From Blautia luti (GTDB lineage: Bacteria; Bacillota; Clostridia; Lachnospirales; Lachnospiraceae), in the NCBI RefSeq assembly GCF_033096465.1, contig NZ_AP028156.1, forward strand, positions 190,001 through 254,000: DNA of 64,000 nucleotides. Reading direction: 5' to 3'. Made by a program: the position numbers and the translations under genes. Positions 29,301 to 38,190 of the stretch are shown in pieces. The notes beneath the pieces are model-generated. The model was not told the DNA's origin, made no database searches, and worked only from the letters and a program-made list of their open reading frames with translations. Every line of letters starts with the position of its first letter. The stretch's first letter is position 1.

Positions 29301-32300
29301 CTGAAGGGCAGATATACATACTGTAATCAGTACAGATGGAATCCGGACTGCATTTATGACAGCGACGGCAATGAAACAAATCTGCGGTTTGATCAGGGTG
29401 ATGACTGGGATTTCAATGGCAAAGACTACTATCTCTGCCTGGAAAACGGTTATGTGGATGATGATGAGGAGGAAAATGTTTTCTGGTATGATCAGATCCC
29501 GTCCAGTGGACTGATCCAGAACCTGGAGATCATCAGCCAGCCGGAGATCACAGAGTATCCGCAGGGAATGGAACAGTCTGTAAATCTTAAGGGTATGGTA
29601 ATACGTATCACTTATAAAGATGGTACTCAGAAAGTGACAGAAGCAGAAGACTACAATGGTATGTATCTGAAATACACCAGCATTAAAGACAAAGATGGCA
29701 CAACAGTCTATGATGTTTCAGGGTTGCCATTGGGTGAGAATCAGTTATATCTTACCATGAGCAATGCGAAAGTTCCGTTCACGATCAATGTTAAGAAACT
29801 TTCTGAAATGAATGCAGATCCTCTGACTCTGGAAAAAGAAGAAGTATTCAGCATTACTGAGAGCAGTCCGTACCATGTATATTCTTATACACCGGAGAAA
29901 ACCGGAAGTTACAAACTGTCAGCAGCATTTAAAAATATTGCAGACAGTACTACTGTAGGCGGCACAAAGGTAAGATGGTATATGGCAGATGAGAACGGAG
30001 AATCACAAGGAGAAAATTATTCTTCCTATAGACTCCGTGCAGACAAAAAGTACTATTTCGTTGTCTATTCACCGGAGGAATCCTTTGCAGATATTTCCGT
30101 TAAGCTTTCCGGAAAAAATATAAACAGCGGTATCGTAGACCTGGAACTGACAGCTCCGTCCAAGACAGAATATCAGCCGGATGAAGAAGCCATTTCCTAT
30201 GAAGGAATGATCGTCAAAGCTGTCTATGAAGATGGAACTGAGAGAGATTTCACAGCTGAGGAAGCAGAAGCTGCAGGCATTCAGATTAAGAATGATGTAA
30301 ATTACGGATATCAGAAGAAATTCCCGGGAAGTTATAAGATCACTGTTTCTTATGAGGATCCGGAGGATTATTATACGGTAGAAAAGACCTTACCGATCAC
30401 TGTAGCAGAAGCAGATACAACGGAGATCACATTAGGAGAAACTCCTGTAGAATTAGCAGAATCCAAAGATGGCAGATTCTATAAATTCCAGATCAGTGCG
30501 GATGGTTATTATCAGCTTCATATTACAGGACAGGATGCAGAAGGTTTCAGTGCGAAGTTCAAAGATGAATGGATGAATATGAATGGATATTCTTCACTTC
30601 ATGAACTGAAAGCAGGAACGTATTATCTCTATATCGATGGTGCTGCATGCTCTGTCAGTATGACTGCCTACAATTCTGAACCGACAGCAGTAGTTATAGA
30701 GAAGCTGCCGGAGAAGACAGAGTTTGTCTATGGACAGGATGAAGTCACATTTGCAGGAGCACAGTTCAGAGTAACTTTCGCAGATGGCTCAGAGAAGATC
30801 GTGACAGTACCGGAAGGCTTCGGTGCATTTGATATTATGGAAACCGGAATCGAATTCCAGCGCTACACTACAGATAAAGTAGGAAGCTATTCAGTGACAA
30901 TTAGTATTCCATCCGGACAACATAATACTAAAATGGATTATTCCATTGTCTTTCCTGAGGATATGGTAACTCTGGAAGACGGAAAATCCTATGAGGTCAA
31001 AGCATCCCAGTTAAAGAACAACAAACAGGTAGTCTATAAAGTAGTTGGATCCGACCAGGGCGGACAGATCATAACTGTAGAGTATGGACAGGCTTATGCA
31101 CGTGTTATACCTGCGCAGGGATATGGAATAGGATATGTGACATCACAGAATCCGGGAGTTCTTTACTTCGCAGCAGAAAAAGGTAAAACATACTATGTGG
31201 TTCTTTCCGGACTGAAAAATGGACAGGAACAGCCAGATATCACAGTGAAATACAGTACTTCCAAGGCTATTACCAAACTTACACCTCTGGAAGATACCGG
31301 AACCTATTATTACGGTGTGAATGATTCTATATTAGGAAGTGTGCGTCTGCAGCTTACTTATGTAGACGGCAGCACAGAAGTGATCACACAAAATGAGACC
31401 AAAGGCTGGCTGACAAGGCTGGATATGGAGCAGGTTCCGATCCGTGGAACAGGAACCTATCAGGGAACCATCAGTCTGGCAGGTATCAAGACCAGTTATT
31501 CCCGTAAGATCGAGATGCTTCCTGAGGAAGAGATCAAGGCAGAACAGCTGGTAGAAGCCCAGTCAGAGAAACGTTATAAATTCGTACCGGAGAAGACACA
31601 GAGTTATTATCTGCTGAGCAATGTCAAAGGCGAATTAGATGTGGATATTGAGAATGCAGATGGTGCGAATCTGGACAGCTGGGCATTGGGAAGCGAGTGC
31701 AGGGAAGGAAAGATGGTCCTCACTGCTGGCAGGACTTATTACTTCAGAGTGATTGGTATTCAGGGAAACTTCGCTATTTCTACAGATGTGGGAGTAGCAG
31801 TCAGCCTGAAAGACAGTAAAACAACTTATACTTACAGCGGCGAACCCATCAGACCGGAACTGACAGTAACCTATGATGGAAACACACTCCAGGAAGGTAA
31901 AGATTATCAGATCAGATACTATGATAATGTTGAGTTCGGTACAGCCCGTGCAGAAGTAGTTCCGGTTTCCGGAGGAATGAATTTCGTTTCCAGAACTGTT
32001 TACTTCGGCATTGACAGATGCAGCCTGAAAGACAGTGAAGCCAGGATTGAAGAAATCCCGGATCAGGAATGGACAGGTGAGGCTATCACACCAGATCTGA
32101 AAGTAACCTGCAACGGAAGATATCTGGAAAACGGTGTGGACTATCAGGTATCCTTCAAAAACAATGTAGAGATTGGTACTGCAGAAGTAACAGTAGAAGG
32201 TATCGACAATTACACAGGAACGCTCAAAGCTGAATTTACGATCAGGGAACAGCAAAAGAAACCGGTAGAGAAGATCAGCCTGAACAAAACTTCTGCCAAT

Positions 32301-33017
32301 GTAGTGGCAGGTAACAGCGTACAGCTGACAGCAACTGTTTCACCGGATGATGCAGCAGATACATCCGTTAAATGGACCAGCAGTTCCAAATATGCATCTG
32401 TAGATGACACTGGAAAAGTAACTGTAAAATCAAATGCTCTTGGTGGTTACATTACCATAACAGCATCAGCTAATGATGAAAGCGGTGTAACAGCATCCTG
32501 CAAGATTAAGGTTTACAATAAGATCACCTATAATCTCAATGGCGGTAAGCAGAACAAATCAAACAAGACAAGCTTCTGCAAGCAGACAGTGAAACTTTAC
32601 AGCCCGACCAGAGCGAAATATACATTCGGCGGCTGGTACACAGATAAGGGACTGAAAAAGAAGATCACATCCATCAGCAATAAGACTACGAAGAATGTAA
32701 CCTTATATGCGAAGTGGAAAAAAGTTACCCAGTGCAGTGCACCGTCCAAAGTAACGCTGAAAAACTCCAAAGCAAAGACCATGGCAGTTTCCATCAAGAG
32801 TGTATCCGGAGCCAAAGGTTATGAGATCACATATTCCACAAGCTCCAAATTCTCAGGTGCGAAGAAGAAAACGATCACAGGCAAAACTGTGAATATCGGC
32901 AGTCTTTCCAAAAGAAAAACTTATTATGTGAAAGTCCGCGCATACAAGCTGGATTCCACAGGAGCCAAGGTTTATGGAAAATACAGCAAGACTGTAAAAG
33001 TTCAGATCAGGAAGTAA
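26349..33017 (+). CDS. giant secreted multi-module surface protein
   Basis: A 2222-residue protein with a signal peptide (about 1-28), an acidic Asp/Glu-rich linker (about 90-111), then a long alternation of two module types. One resembles bacterial pre-peptidase C-terminal (PPC) sandwiches (FTAPEDGIYTF, LEAGKTYYYLAR). The other resembles group 3 bacterial Ig-like domains (GLKVRVTYSDGETEE). I count roughly nine of the first and eight of the second up to residue about 1815. Then follow two YSGEPIRP/DYQIRYYDN-type domains (about 1820-1965), a Big_2 domain (about 1972-2057), an InlB B-repeat (about 2059-2128; GGWYTDKGLKKKI) and a final FN3 domain. There is no LPXTG signal or membrane anchor. AGGAGG at 26336 fixes the start at 26349. 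A role in adhesion or glycan contact is inferred. Confidence 0.88.
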   Translation: MKKKNLAWLLTAAMVAGSVEGPVAVASGAEFSAGPEEVQETETVVEESGSQEQDVSLTDGNETVSEFTDPEQSESLGTEFTAPQQNESGDAVTAFDSDDEDEDDDEVDDRWEQAKASAVEMMLGEKAEIQVDESYEDYYFKFTAPEDGIYTFDYDGTDLDGEYDPDINYSVSYLDEDGEYTGETVELQKGCSIYVNLQNYGYCGYKFFITASSKPYMVKSLELVSGPSDTEYIEGIDCKINNTPNNDSMKLDGLKVRVTYSDGETEELTPGMTGRDGKTQIFAYADWSEEDTEENGIVWEGNLRVSYDGEALTDNIPLTFKSISSYITESGTSVEAIASGNQKAVTWNGYGGYLYKFVPSNTAEYIFSSKTVVEDEDDENYLDTYGYLLDNKGFILSEDDDNGGNGNFSVRAELEAGKTYYYLARPYSATYSKSTLSLQEIRSLKSITLDSTETQKYIGIDDLSYSGLEKMAKKLNATLHFSDGSEETIGWGDTTADGYSLSIDIPDVDREKPGTYVLKVSSDSVSADYTIKVLSAMDYMKDHAQELQAGKRTAVTIPVDTSVAYCVTAPETGYYGVKYQSHSEADLALFDEQGNKYSHHVRVEKGQKFYFSLANTGNMDIKALVTPQQLDVVLKNASVTTPPTSTTLIEYVDCDNGETDPENASQIMKGLEVTAEYSDGEKETLSYGDTGRLGDKLSGYLKWEYKYDSKEGTSKQTVVMILTMGEENIAEVPLTWIPFSEYLSKGEGIEALTVNTDKQVETDNVYSFTAEKDGEYTFLSKGEGDPFGYLYSENGDCLTSNDDSGDGMNFRITYELEKGSKYYLRVRTNGTSCSVKVSDGSKQETEELSDFQLISAPVKTTFFSHAADRDLNTNRLPAAGLKISAKNKDGETVVYSYDDDDEFPFEISAEFKYDEDDYYIIPGEYTAKVLYQGQTAAEYPIVVKSFRDYLKENTKTLKPGETIGNEIGEYTNSGTYLYVKLPSDLKGRYTYCNQYRWNPDCIYDSDGNETNLRFDQGDDWDFNGKDYYLCLENGYVDDDEEENVFWYDQIPSSGLIQNLEIISQPEITEYPQGMEQSVNLKGMVIRITYKDGTQKVTEAEDYNGMYLKYTSIKDKDGTTVYDVSGLPLGENQLYLTMSNAKVPFTINVKKLSEMNADPLTLEKEEVFSITESSPYHVYSYTPEKTGSYKLSAAFKNIADSTTVGGTKVRWYMADENGESQGENYSSYRLRADKKYYFVVYSPEESFADISVKLSGKNINSGIVDLELTAPSKTEYQPDEEAISYEGMIVKAVYEDGTERDFTAEEAEAAGIQIKNDVNYGYQKKFPGSYKITVSYEDPEDYYTVEKTLPITVAEADTTEITLGETPVELAESKDGRFYKFQISADGYYQLHITGQDAEGFSAKFKDEWMNMNGYSSLHELKAGTYYLYIDGAACSVSMTAYNSEPTAVVIEKLPEKTEFVYGQDEVTFAGAQFRVTFADGSEKIVTVPEGFGAFDIMETGIEFQRYTTDKVGSYSVTISIPSGQHNTKMDYSIVFPEDMVTLEDGKSYEVKASQLKNNKQVVYKVVGSDQGGQIITVEYGQAYARVIPAQGYGIGYVTSQNPGVLYFAAEKGKTYYVVLSGLKNGQEQPDITVKYSTSKAITKLTPLEDTGTYYYGVNDSILGSVRLQLTYVDGSTEVITQNETKGWLTRLDMEQVPIRGTGTYQGTISLAGIKTSYSRKIEMLPEEEIKAEQLVEAQSEKRYKFVPEKTQSYYLLSNVKGELDVDIENADGANLDSWALGSECREGKMVLTAGRTYYFRVIGIQGNFAISTDVGVAVSLKDSKTTYTYSGEPIRPELTVTYDGNTLQEGKDYQIRYYDNVEFGTARAEVVPVSGGMNFVSRTVYFGIDRCSLKDSEARIEEIPDQEWTGEAITPDLKVTCNGRYLENGVDYQVSFKNNVEIGTAEVTVEGIDNYTGTLKAEFTIREQQKKPVEKISLNKTSANVVAGNSVQLTATVSPDDAADTSVKWTSSSKYASVDDTGKVTVKSNALGGYITITASANDESGVTASCKIKVYNKITYNLNGGKQNKSNKTSFCKQTVKLYSPTRAKYTFGGWYTDKGLKKKITSISNKTTKNVTLYAKWKKVTQCSAPSKVTLKNSKAKTMAVSIKSVSGAKGYEITYSTSSKFSGAKKKTITGKTVNIGSLSKRKTYYVKVRAYKLDSTGAKVYGKYSKTVKVQIRK

Positions 33018-33040
33018 TCAGGATATAATGTAAGTCAGGT

Positions 33041-33084
33041 GGGAAACCTCCGGCATGGCAATGGCCAGCCGGAGGTTTTTACGG
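33041..33084 (+). terminator. terminator of the giant surface protein gene
   Basis: AAACCTCCGGC and GCCGGAGGTTTTT form a strong GC-rich stem around a loop rich in GGCA/TGGC, followed by T residues. It separates the surface protein from the GGDEF gene. Confidence 0.9.
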
Positions 33085-33174
33085 TCTTGTGTTATAGAAC
33101 AGAATCATATAAAATAAATAATGGAAAAAAATAGTATGGAAATAAAAAAGAGGAAAAGAGGGGAGAGGAATGGC

Positions 33175-34848
33175 GTGAAATATAACCAAAAGAAACGGGG
33201 ACAGGAACTGGAAATGTTTCTGTTTATCATAGTGCTGACTGTATTTGCAGCTGTCCTTGGGGTAGTAGCCAAGGGTGGAAAGACACAGACGATGGAACAG
33301 TTCAGAACGTTATCGTCAGGCTGGTACTATATTGAAAACGGGGAAAAAACAGAGATTTCCCTTCCGGCAGTAATAAAAGCAGACGGGCAGAAGAAGCTGG
33401 TGCTCTATAATGACAATATTACAGAAGAAGACGCAGGAAAAACCATAACAACCAAAGGTGCACAGCATGAACCTGAGATACGGCTGAATGATGAAATTCT
33501 GTATCAGTATGAGAATTCGGCATTTCCCAGAAATACCCAGATGAAATCCAAGCTGGACTGTGACGGGGAAATTCCCGCGGACAGCCGGGGAGGAACTCTG
33601 ACAGTTACTTATTCGGAACCCCAAAGGGGAGAGTATGAGATTGCAGAGTACTATATCGGAAGCGGAAGTACAGTCACCCTGTACCATATCGAGTGTTCCC
33701 TGGTAATTGTGGGAATCGCGTTCTGCTTTATTGTACTGAGTCTTATTGCATTTCTGACAGCAGTTTACCTGAAGATCCGGAAAATGCCGGCTGGAAGATT
33801 CCGGGATGTGGCATTGTTTCTGTTTATCTGCGGAACATGGCTGATCACAGATTCGCCGGTGATTCAGATGTATACCAGTCATCCGGCTGCCACCTGCATC
33901 ATTTCGTTTTATATGTTTATGATCCTGGCAGTGCCCATGCTGCATTTTGCCCAGGAGGTGCGTAACATGAAGAAATATCGGATCCTGAATGTGGGGATCG
34001 TTCTTTTTTATTTTAATGCACTGATCCAGGGAATCCTGAATTATCTGGGGGTCTTCGAATTTATTGACATGCTTTTTGTAACCCACATCCTTCTGTGGAT
34101 ATGGGTATGGATCTCAGCAGTACTGCTGTGGAAAGAATACAGGAAGGATCCGGCGAAAGATCTGCGGAATATCATGGCTGCGTATACCATTGTATCTGTA
34201 AGCGGCATTCTGGCCCTTGTGTTGTACTGGCTGTTTCAGATTTCCTATTATGGGGCAATCTTTGCCCTGGGAATTCTGGCATTTCTTGTTCTGATCCTTG
34301 CAGATGCAGTGGCTAATCTGGCAGAGAATATACATTTCAGAACAGAAATGCAGGCATATGAGCGGCTGATGAAAGAAGACAGCATGACAGGCATGCCCAA
34401 TCGTGAGCCCTTCGAAAAGCTTATTGCAGGCATTACGCAGGAGGCACACAATTACCGGAATATCCTGCTGGTATTTATGGATATCATTCATCTGAGAAGG
34501 GTAAACCATGAGATCGGCAGAACCGCCGGGGATGAGATGGTCATAGCAGCAGCCAGATGTATGGAAGCGGTGTTCGGAGAACATGGGAAATGCTACAGGA
34601 TCGGCGGAGACGAGTTCGCAGCAGTGGTTTATGATCCGGATGCAGATACAGATGTATTTTCGGAAAGACTGGATGAACAGATCAGAAACTATAACAGGAA
34701 CAGTAAATACAGATTATCAGTAGCCAGAGGATTCAGCCTGATCCGTGATGAAAACGGAAAAATGAAATCTGTGGGTGAATGGAAATACGAAGCAGATACA
34801 GAGATGTATCAGAATAAAGAGAAGGAGGAAGGCTCACGTGAATTATAA
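33175..34848 (+). CDS. membrane GGDEF protein with 7TM sensor region
   Basis: A membrane protein of about 557 residues with an N-terminal membrane anchor, an extracytoplasmic region of about 150 residues, seven further membrane helices (7TMR-DISM-like layout) and a C-terminal GGDEF domain, the catalytic domain of diguanylate cyclases that make cyclic di-GMP. The signature GGDEF is intact (RIGGDEFAAV), but the usual DxDxFKxxND segment reads MDIIHLRRVNHEIG, so one acidic metal ligand and the Asp of ND are replaced. No RxxD inhibitory site is seen upstream of GGDEF. GTG at 33175 behind GGGGAGAGG is preferred; ATG at 33121 lacks a ribosome binding site. Activity is therefore uncertain. Confidence 0.8.
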   Translation: MKYNQKKRGQELEMFLFIIVLTVFAAVLGVVAKGGKTQTMEQFRTLSSGWYYIENGEKTEISLPAVIKADGQKKLVLYNDNITEEDAGKTITTKGAQHEPEIRLNDEILYQYENSAFPRNTQMKSKLDCDGEIPADSRGGTLTVTYSEPQRGEYEIAEYYIGSGSTVTLYHIECSLVIVGIAFCFIVLSLIAFLTAVYLKIRKMPAGRFRDVALFLFICGTWLITDSPVIQMYTSHPAATCIISFYMFMILAVPMLHFAQEVRNMKKYRILNVGIVLFYFNALIQGILNYLGVFEFIDMLFVTHILLWIWVWISAVLLWKEYRKDPAKDLRNIMAAYTIVSVSGILALVLYWLFQISYYGAIFALGILAFLVLILADAVANLAENIHFRTEMQAYERLMKEDSMTGMPNREPFEKLIAGITQEAHNYRNILLVFMDIIHLRRVNHEIGRTAGDEMVIAAARCMEAVFGEHGKCYRIGGDEFAAVVYDPDADTDVFSERLDEQIRNYNRNSKYRLSVARGFSLIRDENGKMKSVGEWKYEADTEMYQNKEKEEGSREL

Positions 34849-36748
34849 CATAAATTTTCAGATTGCAGCATTGATCATTGTGATCTTACTTCTGTATCAT
34901 TTTCTCACACAGAAAAAACTATATAATATAAATGCCAGAACTTTTACATATGTGCTGGTCCTGGGTGGACTGTATATCCTGCTTGACCTGCTCAGTACGC
35001 TGGTGTTCATGAATTACCGCGCAGAACATGAAACGGTAATTCTGCTGGTCATTACAATCGCATATTTATTTGACGTTATGCTGCCATATATCCTGTACTG
35101 CTGTGTCTGCATCATATCAGGAGAAAAGCAAAGGAAAATCAGCGGAACCTCAGCTGTGTGTACTGCGATCACAGTGGTGATGCTGCTTCTGATCCTGGGA
35201 AATATCAAAAGCGGCTGGTTCTTTTACTTTGATGAAAGTGGTACATTTGTAACCGGTTCCGGATATATTTTTCTTTATATCTATGCCCTTGCCTATGCAG
35301 TGCTTGTTATTGTTTCTGCCATCAGAAACCGGGGAGAAAATATTACCCGGAAGATGGGGATTGTGGGAGAATTTCTGGTGCTTGAAGGAGTATGCATGGT
35401 CATCCAGATGTATACCCAGAGGCTGCTTCTGACTGGATTCGGGCTGGCACTGGGACTGGTTTTTCTTTATCTGACCATCAACAATCCGGGAGATTATGTG
35501 GACAGTATTACCGGTGTATTTGATAAACAGTATTTCGATAAGTGGATCGAGGAAAAACTGGACAAGAAGGCAGAGTTTCATCTGATCGCAACAGAGTTTT
35601 ATATGCTGAAACAGGTGAATAAGGTATACGGAAGCAGTGTGGGGGATCAGATGCTGATCCAGGCTGCACAGGGAATTCAGGAGATCACAGGTTCTTCCCA
35701 GGTATTCAGGATCACCGGAAACTGTTTTCTGGCAGTGGCAGAGTCCATGGCAGAATATGAAACAAATAAGCAGAAAATGGAAGAGTTTTTCCGGAAACCT
35801 TTCGAACTTAACGGAGAGAAAATTGATTTCCCGGCAGTCATCTGTGGAATTATGGATGGCGGGAAAATGAAACATGAAGATGTCATTCTTTCCTATATTG
35901 AGTATCTGGCTTCACTGATAAAAAATACAGATGAAACAGTGGTAATACAGTCAGATGACAGGATTCTGGAAGGGTTCCACTATGAGAAAGAGGTGGAACA
36001 GTTCCTGAAGACTGCCGTAGAACAGGATCTGTTTGAAGTTTATTATCAGCCGATCTACTGGAACAAAGAAGAGCGTTATATCACCCTGGAAGCGTTAAGC
36101 AGACTGAGACATCCCAACATGGGCATGATCCCGCCCGATGTATTTATCGGAATTGCCGAGAAGCAGGGAATGATCGCGCAGGTGGGACTTCTTCAGTTCC
36201 GAAGAGTGTGCCGTTTCGTGAAGGAACATGAGTATCTCATGAAGACTCTGAAGAATGTGAAGTTTAATCTGTCTCCGTCCGAACTGCTGAAAACGGGACA
36301 TATCCAGCTTCTGATCAATATGATCAGGGAGTACGGACTTTCCCCGAGGTACTTCCAGTTCGAGATCACAGAGACAGTTGCCACAGAATACAGCGAGAGT
36401 TTCTGCCAGGCAGTGGAAGATTTTCAGAAGGCAGGCATTGGTCTCTGCCTGGATGATTTCGGTTCCGGCTATGCCAATCTGAACACAGTACTGAAACTCC
36501 CTTTCTCAGTAGTAAAAATGGATCGCTCCCTCCTTACAGGGGTAACCTGCGATGAACAGGCAGCAGTGTTCTACAGAAGTATCGTAATGGTCATGCAGAA
36601 CATGGGCTATCACATCGTAGCCGAAGGCGCCGAGACCAAAGAGGAAGTAGACCTTCTGCAGACCTGGGGCGTAGACATGATCCAGGGCTATTATTTCTCC
36701 CGGCCATTACCGGAAAACGAGCTGCTGAAGCTGTTTGACAAGGAATAA
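34838..36748 (+). CDS. membrane GGDEF-EAL protein (probable c-di-GMP phosphodiesterase)
   Basis: A protein of about 636 residues with six or seven N-terminal membrane helices, a degenerate GGDEF domain (RITGNCFLAV in place of the signature) and a C-terminal EAL domain. The EAL part keeps the catalytic set: EALSRLRHP, Asn in NLSPSEL, Glu in EITET, DD in LDDFGSGYANL, Lys in VKMDRSL, Glu in VAEGAET and Gln in MIQGYYFSRP. This predicts cleavage of cyclic di-GMP. The start is GTG at 34838 behind AAGGAGG, overlapping the end of the GGDEF gene, so the two are coupled. The pair probably sets local cyclic di-GMP levels; a link to the adjacent surface protein is inference. Confidence 0.88.
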   Translation: MNYNINFQIAALIIVILLLYHFLTQKKLYNINARTFTYVLVLGGLYILLDLLSTLVFMNYRAEHETVILLVITIAYLFDVMLPYILYCCVCIISGEKQRKISGTSAVCTAITVVMLLLILGNIKSGWFFYFDESGTFVTGSGYIFLYIYALAYAVLVIVSAIRNRGENITRKMGIVGEFLVLEGVCMVIQMYTQRLLLTGFGLALGLVFLYLTINNPGDYVDSITGVFDKQYFDKWIEEKLDKKAEFHLIATEFYMLKQVNKVYGSSVGDQMLIQAAQGIQEITGSSQVFRITGNCFLAVAESMAEYETNKQKMEEFFRKPFELNGEKIDFPAVICGIMDGGKMKHEDVILSYIEYLASLIKNTDETVVIQSDDRILEGFHYEKEVEQFLKTAVEQDLFEVYYQPIYWNKEERYITLEALSRLRHPNMGMIPPDVFIGIAEKQGMIAQVGLLQFRRVCRFVKEHEYLMKTLKNVKFNLSPSELLKTGHIQLLINMIREYGLSPRYFQFEITETVATEYSESFCQAVEDFQKAGIGLCLDDFGSGYANLNTVLKLPFSVVKMDRSLLTGVTCDEQAAVFYRSIVMVMQNMGYHIVAEGAETKEEVDLLQTWGVDMIQGYYFSRPLPENELLKLFDKE

Positions 36749-36805
36749 CATATGTTGAGATAATTTCGCATACACTGTAAAAACAGCGTCTTCGGAGGCT
36801 TATCC

Positions 36806-37060
36806 TTGAAAGATTATATCGAGGAACGTGCAGTGGAAATTGCGAAATATATCATTGAGACCAGGGCAACAGTACGGCAGGCGGCGAAGAAGTTCGGGAT
36901 CAGTAAAAGTACGGCACATAAGGACTGTACTGACCGCCTGGTACAGATCAATCCCGGACTGGCACAGGAGGTCCGGCTGGTGCTGGATGTGAACAAGCAG
37001 GAACGCCATATCAGAGGCGGACTTGCAACCAGAGAAAAATATCTGCATCAGCATACATAA
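36806..37060 (+). CDS. spoIIID: sporulation transcriptional regulator SpoIIID
   Basis: An 84-residue DNA-binding protein matching SpoIIID in length and sequence (DYIEERAVEIAKYIIETRAT, then the HTH VRQAAKKFGISKSTAHKD). It regulates sigma-E-dependent genes in the mother cell during sporulation. The start is TTG at 36806 with CGGAGG 8 bp upstream. It shows the organism belongs to a spore-forming lineage. In many relatives it lies near spoIID/spoIIQ; here it is isolated. Confidence 0.93.
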   Translation: MKDYIEERAVEIAKYIIETRATVRQAAKKFGISKSTAHKDCTDRLVQINPGLAQEVRLVLDVNKQERHIRGGLATREKYLHQHT

Positions 37061-37085
37061 AAACAACTGAAAAATTATAAATTAA

Positions 37086-37132
37086 GTCAAGGGGCTGTGT
37101 TACTGCCAGAAACAGTAGCGTGGCCTCTTTTT
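37086..37132 (+). terminator. terminator after spoIIID
   Basis: AGGGGCTGTGTTACTG pairs with CAGTAGCGTGGCCTCT, with small mismatches, and is followed by TTTTT. It ends the spoIIID transcript. Confidence 0.8.
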
Positions 37133-37166
37133 TAGTACAGATTCACAAAGAATCTCCAGAATCAAA

Positions 37167-37229
37167 GTGTGGTTTTGTGAGAGTTTTTTTCTTAAAATTG
37201 TTTACAAACCACACAAAACAATATATAAT
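37167..37229 (+). promoter_or_regulatory. rhaD promoter with inverted repeat
   Basis: TTTACA (37201-37206) and TATAAT (37224-37229) are 17 bp apart, 79 bp before the rhaD start. A perfect 9-bp inverted repeat, GTGTGGTTT (37167-37175) and AAACCACAC (37206-37214), flanks and overlaps the -35 region. It is a candidate operator, perhaps for an AraC- or DeoR-type regulator. Confidence 0.6.
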
Positions 37230-37307
37230 ACACTCGTAAACAACAAGAAACAACTAAAAAAGGAAATTAATACAACAGAAAACCACATAAACGGGAGGAT
37301 ATATATT

Positions 37308-38138
37308 ATGAAAATTCTGGAATCTAAATTTGTACGGGGATTTATAAAGATGGCAGACGACGGTTATCAGCAGGGCTGGCATGAGAGAAACGGCGGAAAC
37401 TTAAGTTACCGTCTGAAACCTGAAGAAGTAGAGATGATCAAGCCCCGTCTGAATGCACCTGGAGAATGGACACCTATCGGAGTAGAAGTTCCGGGACTTG
37501 CAGGAGAATTTTTCCTGGTAACAGGAAGCGGTAAATATTTCAGAAACATTATCGTAGACCCGGAAGTATGTCTGGCGATCATTGAACTGGATGAAACAGG
37601 AACCAATTACAGGATCCGTTGGGGACTGGTAGAAGGGGGAAGACCTACCAGCGAACTTCCCACACATCTGATGAACCACGAAGTAAAGAAGAAACTTACC
37701 AACGGCAGACACCGTGTTATCTACCATGCCCATACCACCAATACCATTGCGCTGACTTTCGTACTTCCACTGGATGATAAAGTCTTTACCAGAGAACTCT
37801 GGGAATCAGCCACAGAATGCCCGGTAGTATTCCCGGACGGTGTAGGTGTAGTTGGCTGGATGGTACCTGGCGGCAGGGAGATTGCTGTAAAAACAGCAGA
37901 ACTGATGAAGAAATATGATGTGGTGATCTGGGCTCATCACGGAATGTTCTGTTCCGGAGAGGATTTCGATCTGACCTTCGGCCTGCTCCACACAGTAGAG
38001 AAATCCGCAGAGATTCTGGTAAAGATCCTGTCCATGACTCCACGCAAACTCCAGACCATCACACCGGATAATTTCCGCGCTCTGGCGAAAGACTTCAAAG
38101 TCAGCCTTCCGGAAGAATTCCTGTATGAGAAAGAATGA
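37308..38138 (+). CDS. rhaD: rhamnulose-1-phosphate aldolase
   Basis: A 276-residue class II aldolase that splits L-rhamnulose 1-phosphate into dihydroxyacetone phosphate and L-lactaldehyde. RhaD-like features are the N terminus (GWHERNGGNLSYRL), the zinc histidines in YHAHTTNTIAL and the late WAHHGMFCSG. The start at 37308 follows GGGAGG at 9 bp. Kinase, isomerase and transporter genes for rhamnose are not adjacent, so the rest of the pathway must be elsewhere. L-fuculose-phosphate aldolase is a less likely alternative. Confidence 0.88.
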   Translation: MKILESKFVRGFIKMADDGYQQGWHERNGGNLSYRLKPEEVEMIKPRLNAPGEWTPIGVEVPGLAGEFFLVTGSGKYFRNIIVDPEVCLAIIELDETGTNYRIRWGLVEGGRPTSELPTHLMNHEVKKKLTNGRHRVIYHAHTTNTIALTFVLPLDDKVFTRELWESATECPVVFPDGVGVVGWMVPGGREIAVKTAELMKKYDVVIWAHHGMFCSGEDFDLTFGLLHTVEKSAEILVKILSMTPRKLQTITPDNFRALAKDFKVSLPEEFLYEKE

Positions 38139-38190
38139 TCAGATCGAAATATAAGTATAAAATATAGCTCACTGAGAACACATCCATATT

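Noticed and set aside
26349..33017. LPXTG-anchored surface protein
   Set aside because: The C terminus ends in an FN3 domain with basic residues; no LPXTG-like motif or hydrophobic tail is present.
33316..34086. 256-codon open frame on the minus strand
   Set aside because: It is antisense to the GGDEF gene and shows no recognisable domain.
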